A DNA stretch of 64,000 nucleotides from positions 62,001 to 126,000 of the forward strand of contig NZ_CADFEI010000010.1 of the NCBI RefSeq assembly GCF_902833225.1, given 5' to 3'. The notes below the pieces were generated by a model. That model was not told the origin of the DNA. It made no database searches and worked only from the letters and a program-made list of their open reading frames with translations. This DNA comes from Burkholderia sp. BCC1644 (GTDB lineage: Bacteria; Pseudomonadota; Gammaproteobacteria; Burkholderiales; Burkholderiaceae). Below, in pieces: positions 1 through 8,959 of the stretch; the stretch's first letter is position 1, and every line of letters starts with the position of its first letter. The position numbers were made by a program, and so were the translations under genes.

Positions 1-129
1 GATCAGGTCGTCGAGGTCGACGCTCGCCGGCATCTTCGCGACGAGCTGCAGCCCGAGGCGGCGCACGAGCGGCGCATATTGCGCGAGCACGTCGGCCTGG
101 GACATCTTTCCTTGAGCGTTGTACATCAT
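1..129 (-). CDS. fliA: flagellar sigma factor FliA (sigma-28), 5' part only
   Basis: Start of the gene for the alternative sigma factor that directs class III flagellar and chemotaxis transcription; the window edge cuts it after 43 codons. The visible N terminus contains AQYAPLVRRLG and ends in VDLDDLI, which is the region 1.2-like start of FliA proteins. A strong ribosome site (AAGGAGAG) lies before two adjacent ATG codons at 129 and 126, and I take the first. It is the last gene of the flhBAFG-fliA run, 22 bp after flhG. Two candidate targets of its product, upstream of motA and fliC, are seen in this window. Confidence 0.9.
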   Translation of the reverse strand, partial: MMYNAQGKMSQADVLAQYAPLVRRLGLQLVAKMPASVDLDDLI

Positions 130-151
130 GGCTCTCTCCTTCCGGTGGCGC

Positions 152-970
152 TCACGCGGCGTGTGCCGCGCCCGCCTCATACGACGGCTTGCCGCCCGCG
201 TGGACCGCGCGCCCCGCGCCCGAACGCGGGCGCATCGGCCAGTACAGCAGGTCGGCGGCAATCTGCCGGTAATCGCGCGCGGCCGCCGACGACGGAAACG
301 CGTCGACCACCGCATGCATCAGTTCGCGCGCATGCTCGACGAGCGGATCGGCGCTCACGCAGCCCGCGTCGGCGATCGACACGGTCAGGTAGCGGCTCGC
401 GACGCCCGCGAGGTTGTCGAAGGCCGTCTTCGCGTCCGCGTGGCTGCCGACGTGATTGGTCAGCACGCGGAACTGCGCGAACGCGTGCGCGAAATGCAGC
501 CGCTTCATGCACGCGTACGCCTCGGTGATCGCCTGCGCGGCGACCCGCGTGACGACCAGCACGTCGTGCGCTTCGCGTGCGAGCGCCGAGAACGAACCGT
601 CGGCGCCGAGCTGCGCGTCGACGAGGACGATGTCGGCCGGCCCGTCGATGAAATCGCTCAGCTGCGCGTCGCTGTAGCCGGCGCGCGCGAGCCGCGCCGC
701 CGAGCACAGGCCGAAGCCGGCTGCCACCCGCGTGCGTTCGCCGTCGCGCAGCCATGCGCCCGCCAGGGTCGCGCTGGCCGAATGCACGTCGGCGCGTTCG
801 TCGACGACGAGCACGTCCTTGCCGAGCGACGCGAGCGCCGTCGCCAGGTTCACGATGGTGGACGTGCAGCCGACACCCGCCGGCCCGCCCGTCACCGCGA
901 CGATGCGCGACGCGCGCCCGGCCAGCAGGCGCCGCAGCCCTTCGGCCTGGTCGATGATCCGTTTATCCAA
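152..970 (-). CDS. flhG: FlhG/YlxH, MinD-like regulator of flagellar number
   Basis: MinD/ParA-family protein of 272 residues, the FlhF partner that limits flagellar number and placement. The family fold is recognisable, but the nucleotide site is degenerate. The P-loop at residues 28-37 reads GGPAGVGCTS, with Cys35 where the catalytic Lys is expected and no signature Lys upstream. The usual DTxxG switch reads DAQLG. Activity as an ATPase is therefore uncertain. The start is a TTG at 970 inside the end of flhF (8 bp overlap) behind GAGGTG, suggesting translational coupling. It is annotated from family resemblance and its fixed place between flhF and fliA. Confidence 0.85.
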   Translation of the reverse strand: MDKRIIDQAEGLRRLLAGRASRIVAVTGGPAGVGCTSTIVNLATALASLGKDVLVVDERADVHSASATLAGAWLRDGERTRVAAGFGLCSAARLARAGYSDAQLSDFIDGPADIVLVDAQLGADGSFSALAREAHDVLVVTRVAAQAITEAYACMKRLHFAHAFAQFRVLTNHVGSHADAKTAFDNLAGVASRYLTVSIADAGCVSADPLVEHARELMHAVVDAFPSSAAARDYRQIAADLLYWPMRPRSGAGRAVHAGGKPSYEAGAAHAA

Positions 971-2738
971 ATCGCACCTCGTGCAGCTCGGCGGTGGAAC
1001 GTGCGGTCAGTGCGGAAAGCAGCGTCGGCATGTCCTCGTCTTGCGGCACGAAGGGGGAGCCGTCGCGCGGTACACAGAACGCGCTCTTCAGCAGGAATTT
1101 GGTCGAGGCGACGTACAGGTTCTCCGGCACCTTCTGGCCGGTCGACACGTAGTGGACCGGCAGCTTGTAGCGGATCACCGTGTCGAGCACGCCGCCGAGG
1201 TGGGTCGCTTCGTCGAGCTTCGTGAGGATGCAGCCGGCGAGGTCCGGGTGCTCGCCCGCGCTGCGGTACGCCTGCACGACTTCGTTGAGCGTGTCGCCGT
1301 GGCTCGTCGCGTTGAGCAGCAGCAGGCGCTGCACCGGTGCGTTCGCGCCATGCAGCATCGCGATCTGGTCGGACACCGCGCGGTCGCGCTGGCTCATGCC
1401 GATCGTGTCGATCAGCACGATGTGCTTGTTGCGCAGCTCGGACAGTGCGAGCGCGAGATCGCCCGCATCCTTCACCGCGTGCACCGGCACGCCGAGGATC
1501 CTGCCGAAGATGCGCAGCTGCTCGTGGCCGCCGATCCGGTAGCTGTCGGTGGTCAGCAGCGCGACCTTGCTCGCGCCGAAGCGCATCACGCAGCGCGCGG
1601 CCAGCTTCGCGGTGGTGGTCGTCTTGCCGACGCCCGTCGGCCCCATCAGCGCGAACACGCCGCCGCGCTCCATCAGCGCATCCTCGCTGTCGAGCACCGG
1701 CAGGTTCGACGCGAGCACCGACTGCGCCCATTCGGCGGCCTGCTCGAAGGTCTGCGCGCCGTCGCCGGACGGCAGGTTGTCGACCAGCATCCGCACGAGC
1801 TGCGCGGAAAAACCAGCCGCGAACAGGTGCTTCGTCAGCGCGCCGTGCACGGCGCTGCGACGCTGGCGGTCGTGCCACTTCAAGCTGTCGAACTGCTCTT
1901 CCAGCATGCCGCGCAGTTCGCCGAGTTCCTGCATCACCGTGTCGTTGACGATCCGCTCGATGCGCGACTTCACCGCATCGGCCACCGCGGCGGCCGCGTC
2001 GGCGGGCAGGCGCGTGCGCTCGGCCGTCTTCGCCGCATGCGCGGCGCTCGTGTCGGGTGCGCGGGTAGCGGCGGCCGGCATCCGGCGCTCGGCGTCGCGC
2101 ACGATATCGCGCGCCCAGTCGGGCGGGGTCGCGCGCGCGGCGGCCTGCGGCGCGGGCGCGCTCGCGGGCGGCGTGGCCGGCGCCTGCGCGCGTGCGATCA
2201 GCGCGTCGCGCTGCTGCGTCAGGCGCTTCGCGTGCTCGACCAGCCACGGTGCGGGTTCGGACGCACCGGCGGCCAGCGTATCGGCGGCGGGCATACCGGC
2301 AGCGGGGCCGGCGCTCGCCGGCGAGGCCGCAACCGCCGGTGTGCCGGCCAGCGTGTCCGCGTCGATCGCCGACGCGTGCGCGCCCGCGTCGTCCGCATCG
2401 GCGCTCGCGCCGAACACCGACGAGAACACGTCCGGCAGCCCGCCTTCGCCGGCAGCGTAGGGATTGACGGCCGGGCGAGCCGGCGCGGCGCCGGGGCGCG
2501 ACACGATGCCGGGCACCGCGGCGGCCGGCACGGATTCCGGCAGGCGCGGCGTGGCGACGCGCGGGCGGGCAGCCGGCGGCGTCACCGCGGCCAGGTCCGA
2601 ATCGGCGAGTGCAACGATTTCGACGCTGCCGTCATCGAGCGTGCGGTTCGACAGCACGACCGCGTCGGCGCCGAGCGCCTCGCGCACGAGACGAAGTGCG
2701 TCGCGGCTCGTTGCGCCGGTGAATTTGCGAATGTTCAA
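963..2738 (-). CDS. flhF: FlhF, SRP-type GTPase for flagellar placement
   Basis: SRP-family GTPase that sets the site of polar or lateral flagellar assembly at the membrane. The N-terminal domain (about residues 1-70) starts MNIRKFTGATSRDALRLVRE. A long Ala/Pro-rich linker follows (about 70-250). The NG GTPase domain carries the G1 loop GPTGVGKTTTTAKLA, the VLIDTIGM G3 region and TKLDEA (G4). At 591 residues it is longer than typical enteric-type FlhF because of the linker. The start is TTG at 2738, overlapping the flhA stop as TTGA, behind a GGGGG ribosome site. It lies in the flhBAFG-fliA operon. Confidence 0.95.
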   Translation of the reverse strand: MNIRKFTGATSRDALRLVREALGADAVVLSNRTLDDGSVEIVALADSDLAAVTPPAARPRVATPRLPESVPAAAVPGIVSRPGAAPARPAVNPYAAGEGGLPDVFSSVFGASADADDAGAHASAIDADTLAGTPAVAASPASAGPAAGMPAADTLAAGASEPAPWLVEHAKRLTQQRDALIARAQAPATPPASAPAPQAAARATPPDWARDIVRDAERRMPAAATRAPDTSAAHAAKTAERTRLPADAAAAVADAVKSRIERIVNDTVMQELGELRGMLEEQFDSLKWHDRQRRSAVHGALTKHLFAAGFSAQLVRMLVDNLPSGDGAQTFEQAAEWAQSVLASNLPVLDSEDALMERGGVFALMGPTGVGKTTTTAKLAARCVMRFGASKVALLTTDSYRIGGHEQLRIFGRILGVPVHAVKDAGDLALALSELRNKHIVLIDTIGMSQRDRAVSDQIAMLHGANAPVQRLLLLNATSHGDTLNEVVQAYRSAGEHPDLAGCILTKLDEATHLGGVLDTVIRYKLPVHYVSTGQKVPENLYVASTKFLLKSAFCVPRDGSPFVPQDEDMPTLLSALTARSTAELHEVRFG

Positions 2739-4834
2739 GCGGAACCCCCGATGACGTTAACGACTTTGATCGTGCGTGTGTCCGGCACTTCGGCATACGA
2801 CAGCACTTTCAATTGCGGAAGGCTGCGGCGCAGGAAACGCGCGAGCATCGCGCGCAGCGCGTGCTGCACGAGCAGCACGGGCGGCAGCCCGAGATTCTGT
2901 TGACGCAGCATCGCTTGCTGCGTGCCGGTCAGAAGGTTGTGCGCGAGGCCGGGCTCGAGGCCCGGGTTCGCGCCGGTGGCGAGCGCCTGCGACAGCACGC
3001 GCTCGAGATTCGCGTCGAGGCCCATCACCTGCATCTCGCCGGCGCCCGGATACCACTGCTGCGTGATCGCGCGGCCGAGCGAGAGCCGCACCGCGGCGGT
3101 GATCTCGTACGCGTCGCCACGGCCCGCGTGTTCGGACACGGCTTCGAGAATCGTGCGCATGTCGCGGATCGGCACGCCTTCCTCGAGCAGGTTCTGCAGC
3201 ACTTTCTGCAGCGTCGTCAGCGAGATCGTCTTCGGCACGAGGTCCTCGACGAGCGACGGCGCGTCCTTGCCGGTGCGCTCGATGAGCGCCTGCACTTCCT
3301 GGCGGCCGAGCAGTTCGGCCGCGTGCTGGACGACCAGATGGTTCAGGTGCGTCGCGACGACCGTGCTCGCGTCGACCACCGTGTAGCCGTACACCTGCGC
3401 CTGCTCGCGCAGCGCGACGTCGATCCACACGGCCGGCAGGCCGAACGCGGGATCCTGCGTGACGGCGCCCGGCAGCGCGGCCGTCACCTGGCCCGGGTTG
3501 ATCGCGAGCCACTGGCCCGGAAACACTTCGCCGACGCCGATCTCGACGCCCTTCAGCGCGATCCGGTACGCGTTCGGCCGCAGTTCGAGGTTGTCGCGGA
3601 TATGGATCACCGGCGGCAGGAAGCCGATTTCCTGCGCGAATTTCTTGCGGATGCTCTTGATGCGCTTGAGCAGCTCGCCGTCGCTGCCCTTGTCGACGAG
3701 CGGGATCAGCCGGTAGCCGACCTCGAGGCCGAGCGGGTCGATCAGCTGCACGTCGTCCCAGGTCGCCTCGTGGCTGTCGGTCGGCAGCACCGCGGGCGGC
3801 GCGATGTCGGTCACGTCGCCGGCCGCCTTGCGGGCCGCCGCGCGCCGGGTCTGCGTGCGGGCCAGCCAGATCGCGCCGCCGCCGAGCCCGAGGAACGCGA
3901 AGTGCGGCATGCCGGGGATCAGCCCCATGATCACGATGATCACGCCGGTGATCGTCAGCACGCGCGGGTTCGTGAACAGCTGGCCGGTGATCTGCGTGCC
4001 GATGTCCTCGTCGGTCGCGACGCGCGACACGATCACGCCGGCCGCGGTCGAGATCACGAGCGACGGGATCTGCGCGACGAGGCCGTCGCCGATCGTCAGC
4101 AGCGTGTAGTTCGTGCCGGCCGCGGCGAACGACATGTCGTGCTGAACCATCCCGACGATCAGCCCGCCGATCACGTTGATCGCCATGATGATCAGGCCGG
4201 CGATCGCGTCGCCGCGCACGAACTTCGACGCGCCGTCCATCGACCCGTAGAACTCGGCTTCCTGCGACACGGCCAGGCGGCGCTTGCGGGCCTGATCCTC
4301 GTTGATGAGGCCCGCGTTCAGGTCGGCGTCGATCGCCATCTGCTTGCCGGGCATCGCGTCGAGCGTGAAGCGCGCGGAGACTTCGGCGATCCGCCCCGCG
4401 CCCTTCGTGATCACCATGAAGTTGATGATCATCAGGATCACGAACACGACGATGCCGACCGCGAAGTTGCCGCCGACGAGGAAGTGGCCGAATGCCTCGA
4501 TCACCTGGCCGGCCGCATCCGGCCCGGTGTGGCCTTCGAGCAGCACGACGCGCGTCGACGCGACGTTCAGCGACAGGCGCAGCAGTGTCGAGAACAGCAG
4601 CACGCTCGGGAACGCCGCGAAATCGAGCGGCTTCATCGTGTACATGCTGACGAGCAGCACCATCACCGACAGCGCGATGTTGAACGTGAACAGCAGATCC
4701 AGCAGCAGCGGCGGCAGCGGCAGGATCATCATCCCCAGGATCATGCAGATGAGGATCGGGCCCGCGAGCGCGCGCAGGTTGGTCCCCGCGAACGGGTTCG
4801 GGCGCTTCCCGAGCAGGCCGGTCGGGGTGCTCAT
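2735..4834 (-). CDS. flhA: FlhA, flagellar type III export gate protein
   Basis: Inner-membrane component of the flagellar type III export gate, 699 residues, the usual length. The N-terminal third to half is strongly hydrophobic with several membrane segments (for example ILICMILGMMILPLPPLLLD near residues 28-47). It contains the conserved cytoplasmic loop region GDAIAGLIIMAINVIGG. The rest is the large soluble domain that docks chaperone-substrate complexes. The ATG at 4834 overlaps the flhB stop by 4 bp (ATGA), so the two are probably translationally coupled. Confidence 0.97.
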   Translation of the reverse strand: MSTPTGLLGKRPNPFAGTNLRALAGPILICMILGMMILPLPPLLLDLLFTFNIALSVMVLLVSMYTMKPLDFAAFPSVLLFSTLLRLSLNVASTRVVLLEGHTGPDAAGQVIEAFGHFLVGGNFAVGIVVFVILMIINFMVITKGAGRIAEVSARFTLDAMPGKQMAIDADLNAGLINEDQARKRRLAVSQEAEFYGSMDGASKFVRGDAIAGLIIMAINVIGGLIVGMVQHDMSFAAAGTNYTLLTIGDGLVAQIPSLVISTAAGVIVSRVATDEDIGTQITGQLFTNPRVLTITGVIIVIMGLIPGMPHFAFLGLGGGAIWLARTQTRRAAARKAAGDVTDIAPPAVLPTDSHEATWDDVQLIDPLGLEVGYRLIPLVDKGSDGELLKRIKSIRKKFAQEIGFLPPVIHIRDNLELRPNAYRIALKGVEIGVGEVFPGQWLAINPGQVTAALPGAVTQDPAFGLPAVWIDVALREQAQVYGYTVVDASTVVATHLNHLVVQHAAELLGRQEVQALIERTGKDAPSLVEDLVPKTISLTTLQKVLQNLLEEGVPIRDMRTILEAVSEHAGRGDAYEITAAVRLSLGRAITQQWYPGAGEMQVMGLDANLERVLSQALATGANPGLEPGLAHNLLTGTQQAMLRQQNLGLPPVLLVQHALRAMLARFLRRSLPQLKVLSYAEVPDTRTIKVVNVIGGSA

Positions 4835-6048
4835 GCGGAGGCTCCTTGCTTGCCTTGATTACCTTGCTTGCCAAGCGTGTCTTCGGCTTCTTCGCGCTCG
4901 TCGCCGGCGGGCACCGACGTGCCCTTGTCGAGTTCGACCGGCACGTCGAGATCGACCGGCACTGCCGGGAACGCGCCGCCTTCCGAACGGAAGCGCTTGA
5001 GCTGGTAGACCCACGCGAGCACTTCGGCGACGGCCGAGTACAGCGAGCCGGGGATCTCGCGCTCGAGTTCGACGTTGTGATACAGCGCACGCGCGAGCGG
5101 CGGCGCCTCGAGCAGCGGCACGTTGTGTTCGGCCGCGAGTTCGCGGATGCGCGCGGCGACGAGGTTCACGCCCTTCGCGACGACCTTCGGCGCACGCATC
5201 TCGCCGTCCGTGTATTGCAGCGCGACGGCGAAGTGCGTCGGGTTCGTGACGACCACGTCGGCCTTCGGCACGGCCGCCATCATCCGGCGGCGCGCGATCG
5301 CACGCTGCTGCTGGCGGATCCGCCCCTTCACGTGCGGATCGCCTTCGTTCTCGCGATGCTCGCGCTTCACTTCTTCCTTCGTCATGCGCAACTTCTTGTT
5401 GTACTGCCAGATTTGGTAAGGCACATCGAGCGAGGCGACCACCAGCATCCCGGCGACCGTCGTGCCGCAGCACACGGCGACCAGGTGCAGCGCGTCGGGG
5501 AGCGCGACGCCGAGCGGCTGCGTCGCGAGGCCGAGGAGTTCGTCCTTGCTGCGCCAGATCGCGACGCCGCCGATCCCGCCGACGACGATCGTCTTCGCGA
5601 CCGACATCCCGAGCTGGATCGGCCCCTGGATCGAGAAGATCCGGCCGAGGCCCGAGATCGGGTTCAGGCGGTCGAACTTCAGCTCGAACGTCTTCTGCGA
5701 GATCAGCCAGCCGCCGAGCGCCATCGGCGCGAGCAGCGCGGCGAGGCCGGTGAGCGCGAGGATCGGCAGCAGCGCGGTGAGGCCCTCGAGGCTCGCGCTG
5801 CCGGCCGCCGACAACATCCGGTTCGTGTCGAATGCGGTCGCGCGATCGAACGTGAACGCCCCGCGCAGCATCGTCTGCAGATGCGCGCCCGACGGGCCCG
5901 CGAGCAGCCATGCACCGTAGAACCCGGCCGCGAGCAGCGCGAACGAAGCCAGTTCGCGCGAACGCGCGACCTGCCCCTCCTCGCGCGCCTTCTCGCGGCG
6001 CCTGGGAGTGGCGGCTTCGGTCTTGTCGAGATCGCTCTCGTCTGCCAC
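4831..6048 (-). CDS. flhB: FlhB, flagellar export substrate-specificity switch
   Basis: Export apparatus protein that self-cleaves at Asn-Pro to switch from rod/hook to filament substrates. The cleavage motif NPTHFAVAL is present near residue 270, after four hydrophobic segments. I start at a GTG at 6048, giving (M)ADESDLDKTEAATPRR, because GGAGG lies 4 nt upstream and this matches the usual FlhB N terminus. An in-frame GTG at 6093 would add 15 residues but has no ribosome site. It is the first gene of the leftward flhB-flhA-flhF-flhG-fliA operon; no promoter was recognised in 6049-6329. Confidence 0.95.
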   Translation of the reverse strand: MADESDLDKTEAATPRRREKAREEGQVARSRELASFALLAAGFYGAWLLAGPSGAHLQTMLRGAFTFDRATAFDTNRMLSAAGSASLEGLTALLPILALTGLAALLAPMALGGWLISQKTFELKFDRLNPISGLGRIFSIQGPIQLGMSVAKTIVVGGIGGVAIWRSKDELLGLATQPLGVALPDALHLVAVCCGTTVAGMLVVASLDVPYQIWQYNKKLRMTKEEVKREHRENEGDPHVKGRIRQQQRAIARRRMMAAVPKADVVVTNPTHFAVALQYTDGEMRAPKVVAKGVNLVAARIRELAAEHNVPLLEAPPLARALYHNVELEREIPGSLYSAVAEVLAWVYQLKRFRSEGGAFPAVPVDLDVPVELDKGTSVPAGDEREEAEDTLGKQGNQGKQGASA

Positions 6049-6329
6049 GGGGCCTCCAGTCGGGTACGGCGGAATGCCGCTTTCCAGTGACACCGATTAT
6101 TCATGCAGGCGTCAAACGCCGATCGGTCGAGCAAAGCCGGGAAAGGGGGGTATTTCGGGGAATCGGGCGAACCGGCGCGAACGCGGCTGGCGCGGGGCGC
6201 AGCGACGCGCGGCAAGGCGGAAAAACATGCCGATCGGCGCGCTGGCGAGATGCCGGCCGCGGGCAGGATGCCGACGGCGGGAAGCGGGGAAACGGAGAAA
6301 CGACGGGCGGGAAAGGCGGGGCATTCAGG

Positions 6330-6358
6330 CCCCGGCGCGACGGCGTCGCGCGCCGGGG
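6330..6358 (-). terminator. G+C-rich hairpin downstream of the DUF805 gene
   Basis: Near-perfect inverted repeat of 12-14 bp with a short GGC loop and a two-base bulge, 10 bp past the stop of the DUF805 gene. It lacks a clear T-run on the minus strand, so it may be a stabilising hairpin rather than a true intrinsic terminator. The remaining 6049-6329 stretch has no convincing gene. Confidence 0.35.
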
Positions 6359-6368
6359 CAGGCGTCGG

Positions 6369-6749
6369 TCAGACCGCCGGGATCGGATCGGCGCCGAAGC
6401 GGTTCGGGCCGTCGGTGCCGCGCGAGCACATCCACACGAGCAGCAGGATGCCGCCGACGATCGGAATCAGCGCGATCAGCAGGAACCAGCCCGAGCGGCC
6501 GGTATCGTGCAGGCGACGCACGCTCACCGCGATGCCCGGAATGATCAGCGCCAGCGAAACCAGGCAGATGATGCCGAGCAGCAACAGCGTGATCAGGCCC
6601 CCATCGCGGCCGCCCGCGCCGATGATCTGGACCACGATCGAAAGAATGACGCTCACCAGCGTGAAATACCAGTATTCGGCGCGACGCGCACGGCCTTCGA
6701 ATGTCGCGTATTTATTGAGTACGGTACGAACGGCTTCGGAAAAACCCAT
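6369..6749 (-). CDS. DUF805 family membrane protein
   Basis: Small inner-membrane protein of 126 residues. It begins MGFSEAVRTVLNKYATFEGRARRAEYWYF, with the F-x-GRA-R-EYW pattern of DUF805 proteins. Three to four hydrophobic segments follow, then the family signature RRLHDTGRSGWF near residue 83. The C terminus is short and hydrophilic. A textbook AGGAGG lies 7-8 bp before the ATG. Function is unknown for the family. It is a single-gene unit between flhB and the VOC gene, and nothing ties it to motility. Confidence 0.85.
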   Translation of the reverse strand: MGFSEAVRTVLNKYATFEGRARRAEYWYFTLVSVILSIVVQIIGAGGRDGGLITLLLLGIICLVSLALIIPGIAVSVRRLHDTGRSGWFLLIALIPIVGGILLLVWMCSRGTDGPNRFGADPIPAV

Positions 6750-7048
6750 CTTATTACCCTCCTGTTTTATATTGGCACCCCGGAAACAACGCCGGAATTA
6801 TATGTTTGAATTTCGCGGGATTCCAATTCTTTTCGCTTGCGCGCCAGCCCGCCAGCTCGCTTGAGCAGCACGCCGATGCAGCGCGGGAAAGGCCGCAGCA
6901 GCATAAAGCGGGGGGCACGAATTGGCCTGTCGCGTGATTTTAATAATCTTGAAGACCTGACAGAAACGACAGCCCCCATAATCCAGCACCTGATTACAGC
7001 CGAATGAAATCCGGCACGTTCGATAATCAGTGCGTGCGCAGCATTCGA
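6750..7048. other. intergenic region without recognisable gene
   Basis: About 300 bp between two leftward genes, moderately A+T-richer than the flanks around 6780-6830. It should hold the promoter of the DUF805 gene, and possibly the terminator of the VOC gene. No conserved small protein, hairpin with T-run or clear promoter could be recognised. Confidence 0.4.
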
Positions 7049-7546
7049 TTAACCGGCCGCCGCCCGCTGCAGCACGGCGAGATCGAGCTTCTTCATCGTC
7101 ATCACCTGCGCCATCACGCGTTCGGCGCGCGCGGCATCGCCGGCCATCAGTTCGGACAGTTGCACCGGCACGACCTGCCACGACACGCCGAAGCGGTCGC
7201 GCAGCCAGCCGCACTGCTGCGCGCGCTCGTCGCCGCCTTCGCCCAGGCGCGCCCAGTAACGATCGATCTCGTCCTGGTCGCGGCAGTTGACGACGAACGA
7301 CACGGCCGGCGTGATCTGGAACACGGGGCCGCCGTTCAGCGCGACGAACGCCTGCCCGTCAAGCTCGAACGCGACGGTCATCACCGCGCCCTCCGCGCTG
7401 CCGGACGCGTGCGCGCCGGCCTTGCCGTAGCGCGCGACGTGCACGATGCGCGCGTTGTCGAACACCGACACGTAGAAGCCGGCCGCCGCCTCGGCGTCGC
7501 GGTCGAACCACAGGAACGGCGTGATGCGCTGGATTCGCGGGCTCAT
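7049..7546 (-). CDS. VOC family (PhnB / 3-demethylubiquinone methyltransferase-like) protein
   Basis: Protein of 165 residues in the PhnB-like branch of the vicinal oxygen chelate superfamily. It starts MSPRIQRITPFLWFDRDAEAA and carries the paired beta-alpha-beta modules, including FVALNGGPVFQITPAVSF and CRDQDEIDRYWARLGEGG. These motifs are typical of proteins annotated as 3-demethylubiquinone-9 3-methyltransferase-like, a name that is structural rather than a proven activity. The ATG at 7546 has GAGGAGA 7 nt upstream, so the longer frame that continues upstream is not used. It is a lone gene. Confidence 0.8.
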   Translation of the reverse strand: MSPRIQRITPFLWFDRDAEAAAGFYVSVFDNARIVHVARYGKAGAHASGSAEGAVMTVAFELDGQAFVALNGGPVFQITPAVSFVVNCRDQDEIDRYWARLGEGGDERAQQCGWLRDRFGVSWQVVPVQLSELMAGDAARAERVMAQVMTMKKLDLAVLQRAAAG

Positions 7547-7654
7547 GGCGTTGTCTCCTCGATGTCGTGCCGGCACCGGTGCCGGTCTTACATCGTAGGC
7601 GCTGCGCCCGCGCATGGCGGGAATCCGGCTTGGCGCGCTCGCCCGGCCGCCGGA

Positions 7655-7683
7655 TAAAAAAGGGGGCGATCGCTCGCCCCCTT
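7655..7683 (-). terminator. intrinsic terminator of the DUF2844-DUF3443 pair
   Basis: Perfect 10-bp stem (AAGGGGGCGA / TCGCCCCCTT) with a 4-nt loop, followed on the minus strand by six or more T residues (A-run at 7655-7661). It lies 25 bp past the DUF3443 stop codon. Confidence 0.85.
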
Positions 7684-7707
7684 GTTCCTGCCTGCGGCCG
7701 CGCCGCG

Positions 7708-8943
7708 TCAGAACGCGACGAACGGCTGCGCGCCGCCGCTCGCGGTCTTGTCCATCCCGAAGTAGATCGTCTTGCCGTAGAAGTGCGGCATGCCGATGTC
7801 GAGCCAGCTGGACGAGCCGAACGGGCCCGCGATGTCGTTGAACGCGAACGTCGACGAGTTCGAGAACAGCGAATCGGCGTTCGACACGGGCATCGTCACG
7901 GTGCCCGATGCGCCGTTCTGTCCGCTCAGCGTCGCCGAATAGCTGGTCGCGGGCGTCGGGCAGTAGAACTCCGTGTTCCGCGGGCACGTCTTCGAAACCC
8001 CGGTCGAATCGTTGAAGAAATACGCGTTCGAACCCGTATCGAAGAACGCGGTCACGTTGCGCCCCTGGAACGTCGCGCTGACGTCGCCCGTCGTGGTCGA
8101 TGTCAGCACCGTCTTCCCGCTCAGGTTCGGCAGGCCGAACGTCAGCGTCCCGGTCGCGCTCGCCTGCCCGCTATCCGAGATGGCCGGCATCTGCACGCTC
8201 ACGCCGTCGCTGTTCGCGAAACGATGAACCGGGTTGGCCACCTGCTGCGCCAGCGGCACGAGCGTCACCGCGCAATTCGCGTTGTCGCCGTTCGGGCACG
8301 CGTAGTAGTTGTTGCTCGACGAGGTCGACGTCGCGCAGGTCGTGCCGCAGTCGTACGGCGCCGGCCCGATGCCGAGGATCCCGTTCGCGCCGAGCGCGCC
8401 CGCCGAGTTGGCCGACGCACCGCCGTTCGTGCACGAGCTCGGCACGTTCGTCGTACCGAGGTCGCCGATGATCTGCACGGGCAGCGAGGTCGCCTGCTCG
8501 GTGCCGATCGACAGGTCGACCGTGCGCACCGACCCCCACGTATAGCTCGACACGAACTTGCCGCACTCGGCGACCGGCGCGCCGCCGCTCGTCACCTGCG
8601 GCAGGCTGCTCAGCACGCCCGACACGGCGCTGCCGACGAGCCGCAGCCCGTAGGACGCGGTATCGACCAGCACGTTGTTGACCACCTGGCAGTTCGACGT
8701 GCCCGGCACGCAGACCTTCACGCTGACGGTCGGGATGTTGATCACGCTCGCGACACCGGTGCCGACCGTGATGACGGCCGTATTCCCGCTGTTGCCGTCC
8801 GATCCGCTGTTGCCGTTGTTGCCCGAGCTGTTGCTGTTGCCGCTGCCGCCGTCGCCGCCGCCGCAGGCCGTCACGAGCACGGCCGTCGCAGCCGCGAGGC
8901 CCAGCACGCCGAGCCAGCGCTTGAATGTACGATGAATGCTCAA
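7708..8943 (-). CDS. DUF3443 lipoprotein
   Basis: Predicted secreted lipoprotein of 411 residues. The N terminus has a basic start, a hydrophobic stretch and a lipobox LVTAC ending at Cys27. A Gly/Ser/Asn-rich linker follows (about 28-55). The rest is Ser/Thr-rich beta-type sequence with paired cysteines, matching the DUF3443 family common in Burkholderia and relatives. Motifs such as VLVDTASYGLRLVGSAV and TAFFDTGSNAYFF resemble the two DTGS-like active-site segments of aspartic (pepsin/retropepsin) proteases; this is my inference. It is the second gene after DUF2844 (16 bp from its stop), and a strong terminator follows it. Confidence 0.8.
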   Translation of the reverse strand: MSIHRTFKRWLGVLGLAAATAVLVTACGGGDGGSGNSNSSGNNGNSGSDGNSGNTAVITVGTGVASVINIPTVSVKVCVPGTSNCQVVNNVLVDTASYGLRLVGSAVSGVLSSLPQVTSGGAPVAECGKFVSSYTWGSVRTVDLSIGTEQATSLPVQIIGDLGTTNVPSSCTNGGASANSAGALGANGILGIGPAPYDCGTTCATSTSSSNNYYACPNGDNANCAVTLVPLAQQVANPVHRFANSDGVSVQMPAISDSGQASATGTLTFGLPNLSGKTVLTSTTTGDVSATFQGRNVTAFFDTGSNAYFFNDSTGVSKTCPRNTEFYCPTPATSYSATLSGQNGASGTVTMPVSNADSLFSNSSTFAFNDIAGPFGSSSWLDIGMPHFYGKTIYFGMDKTASGGAQPFVAF

Positions 8944-8959
8944 GATCGCTCTCCCGCTG

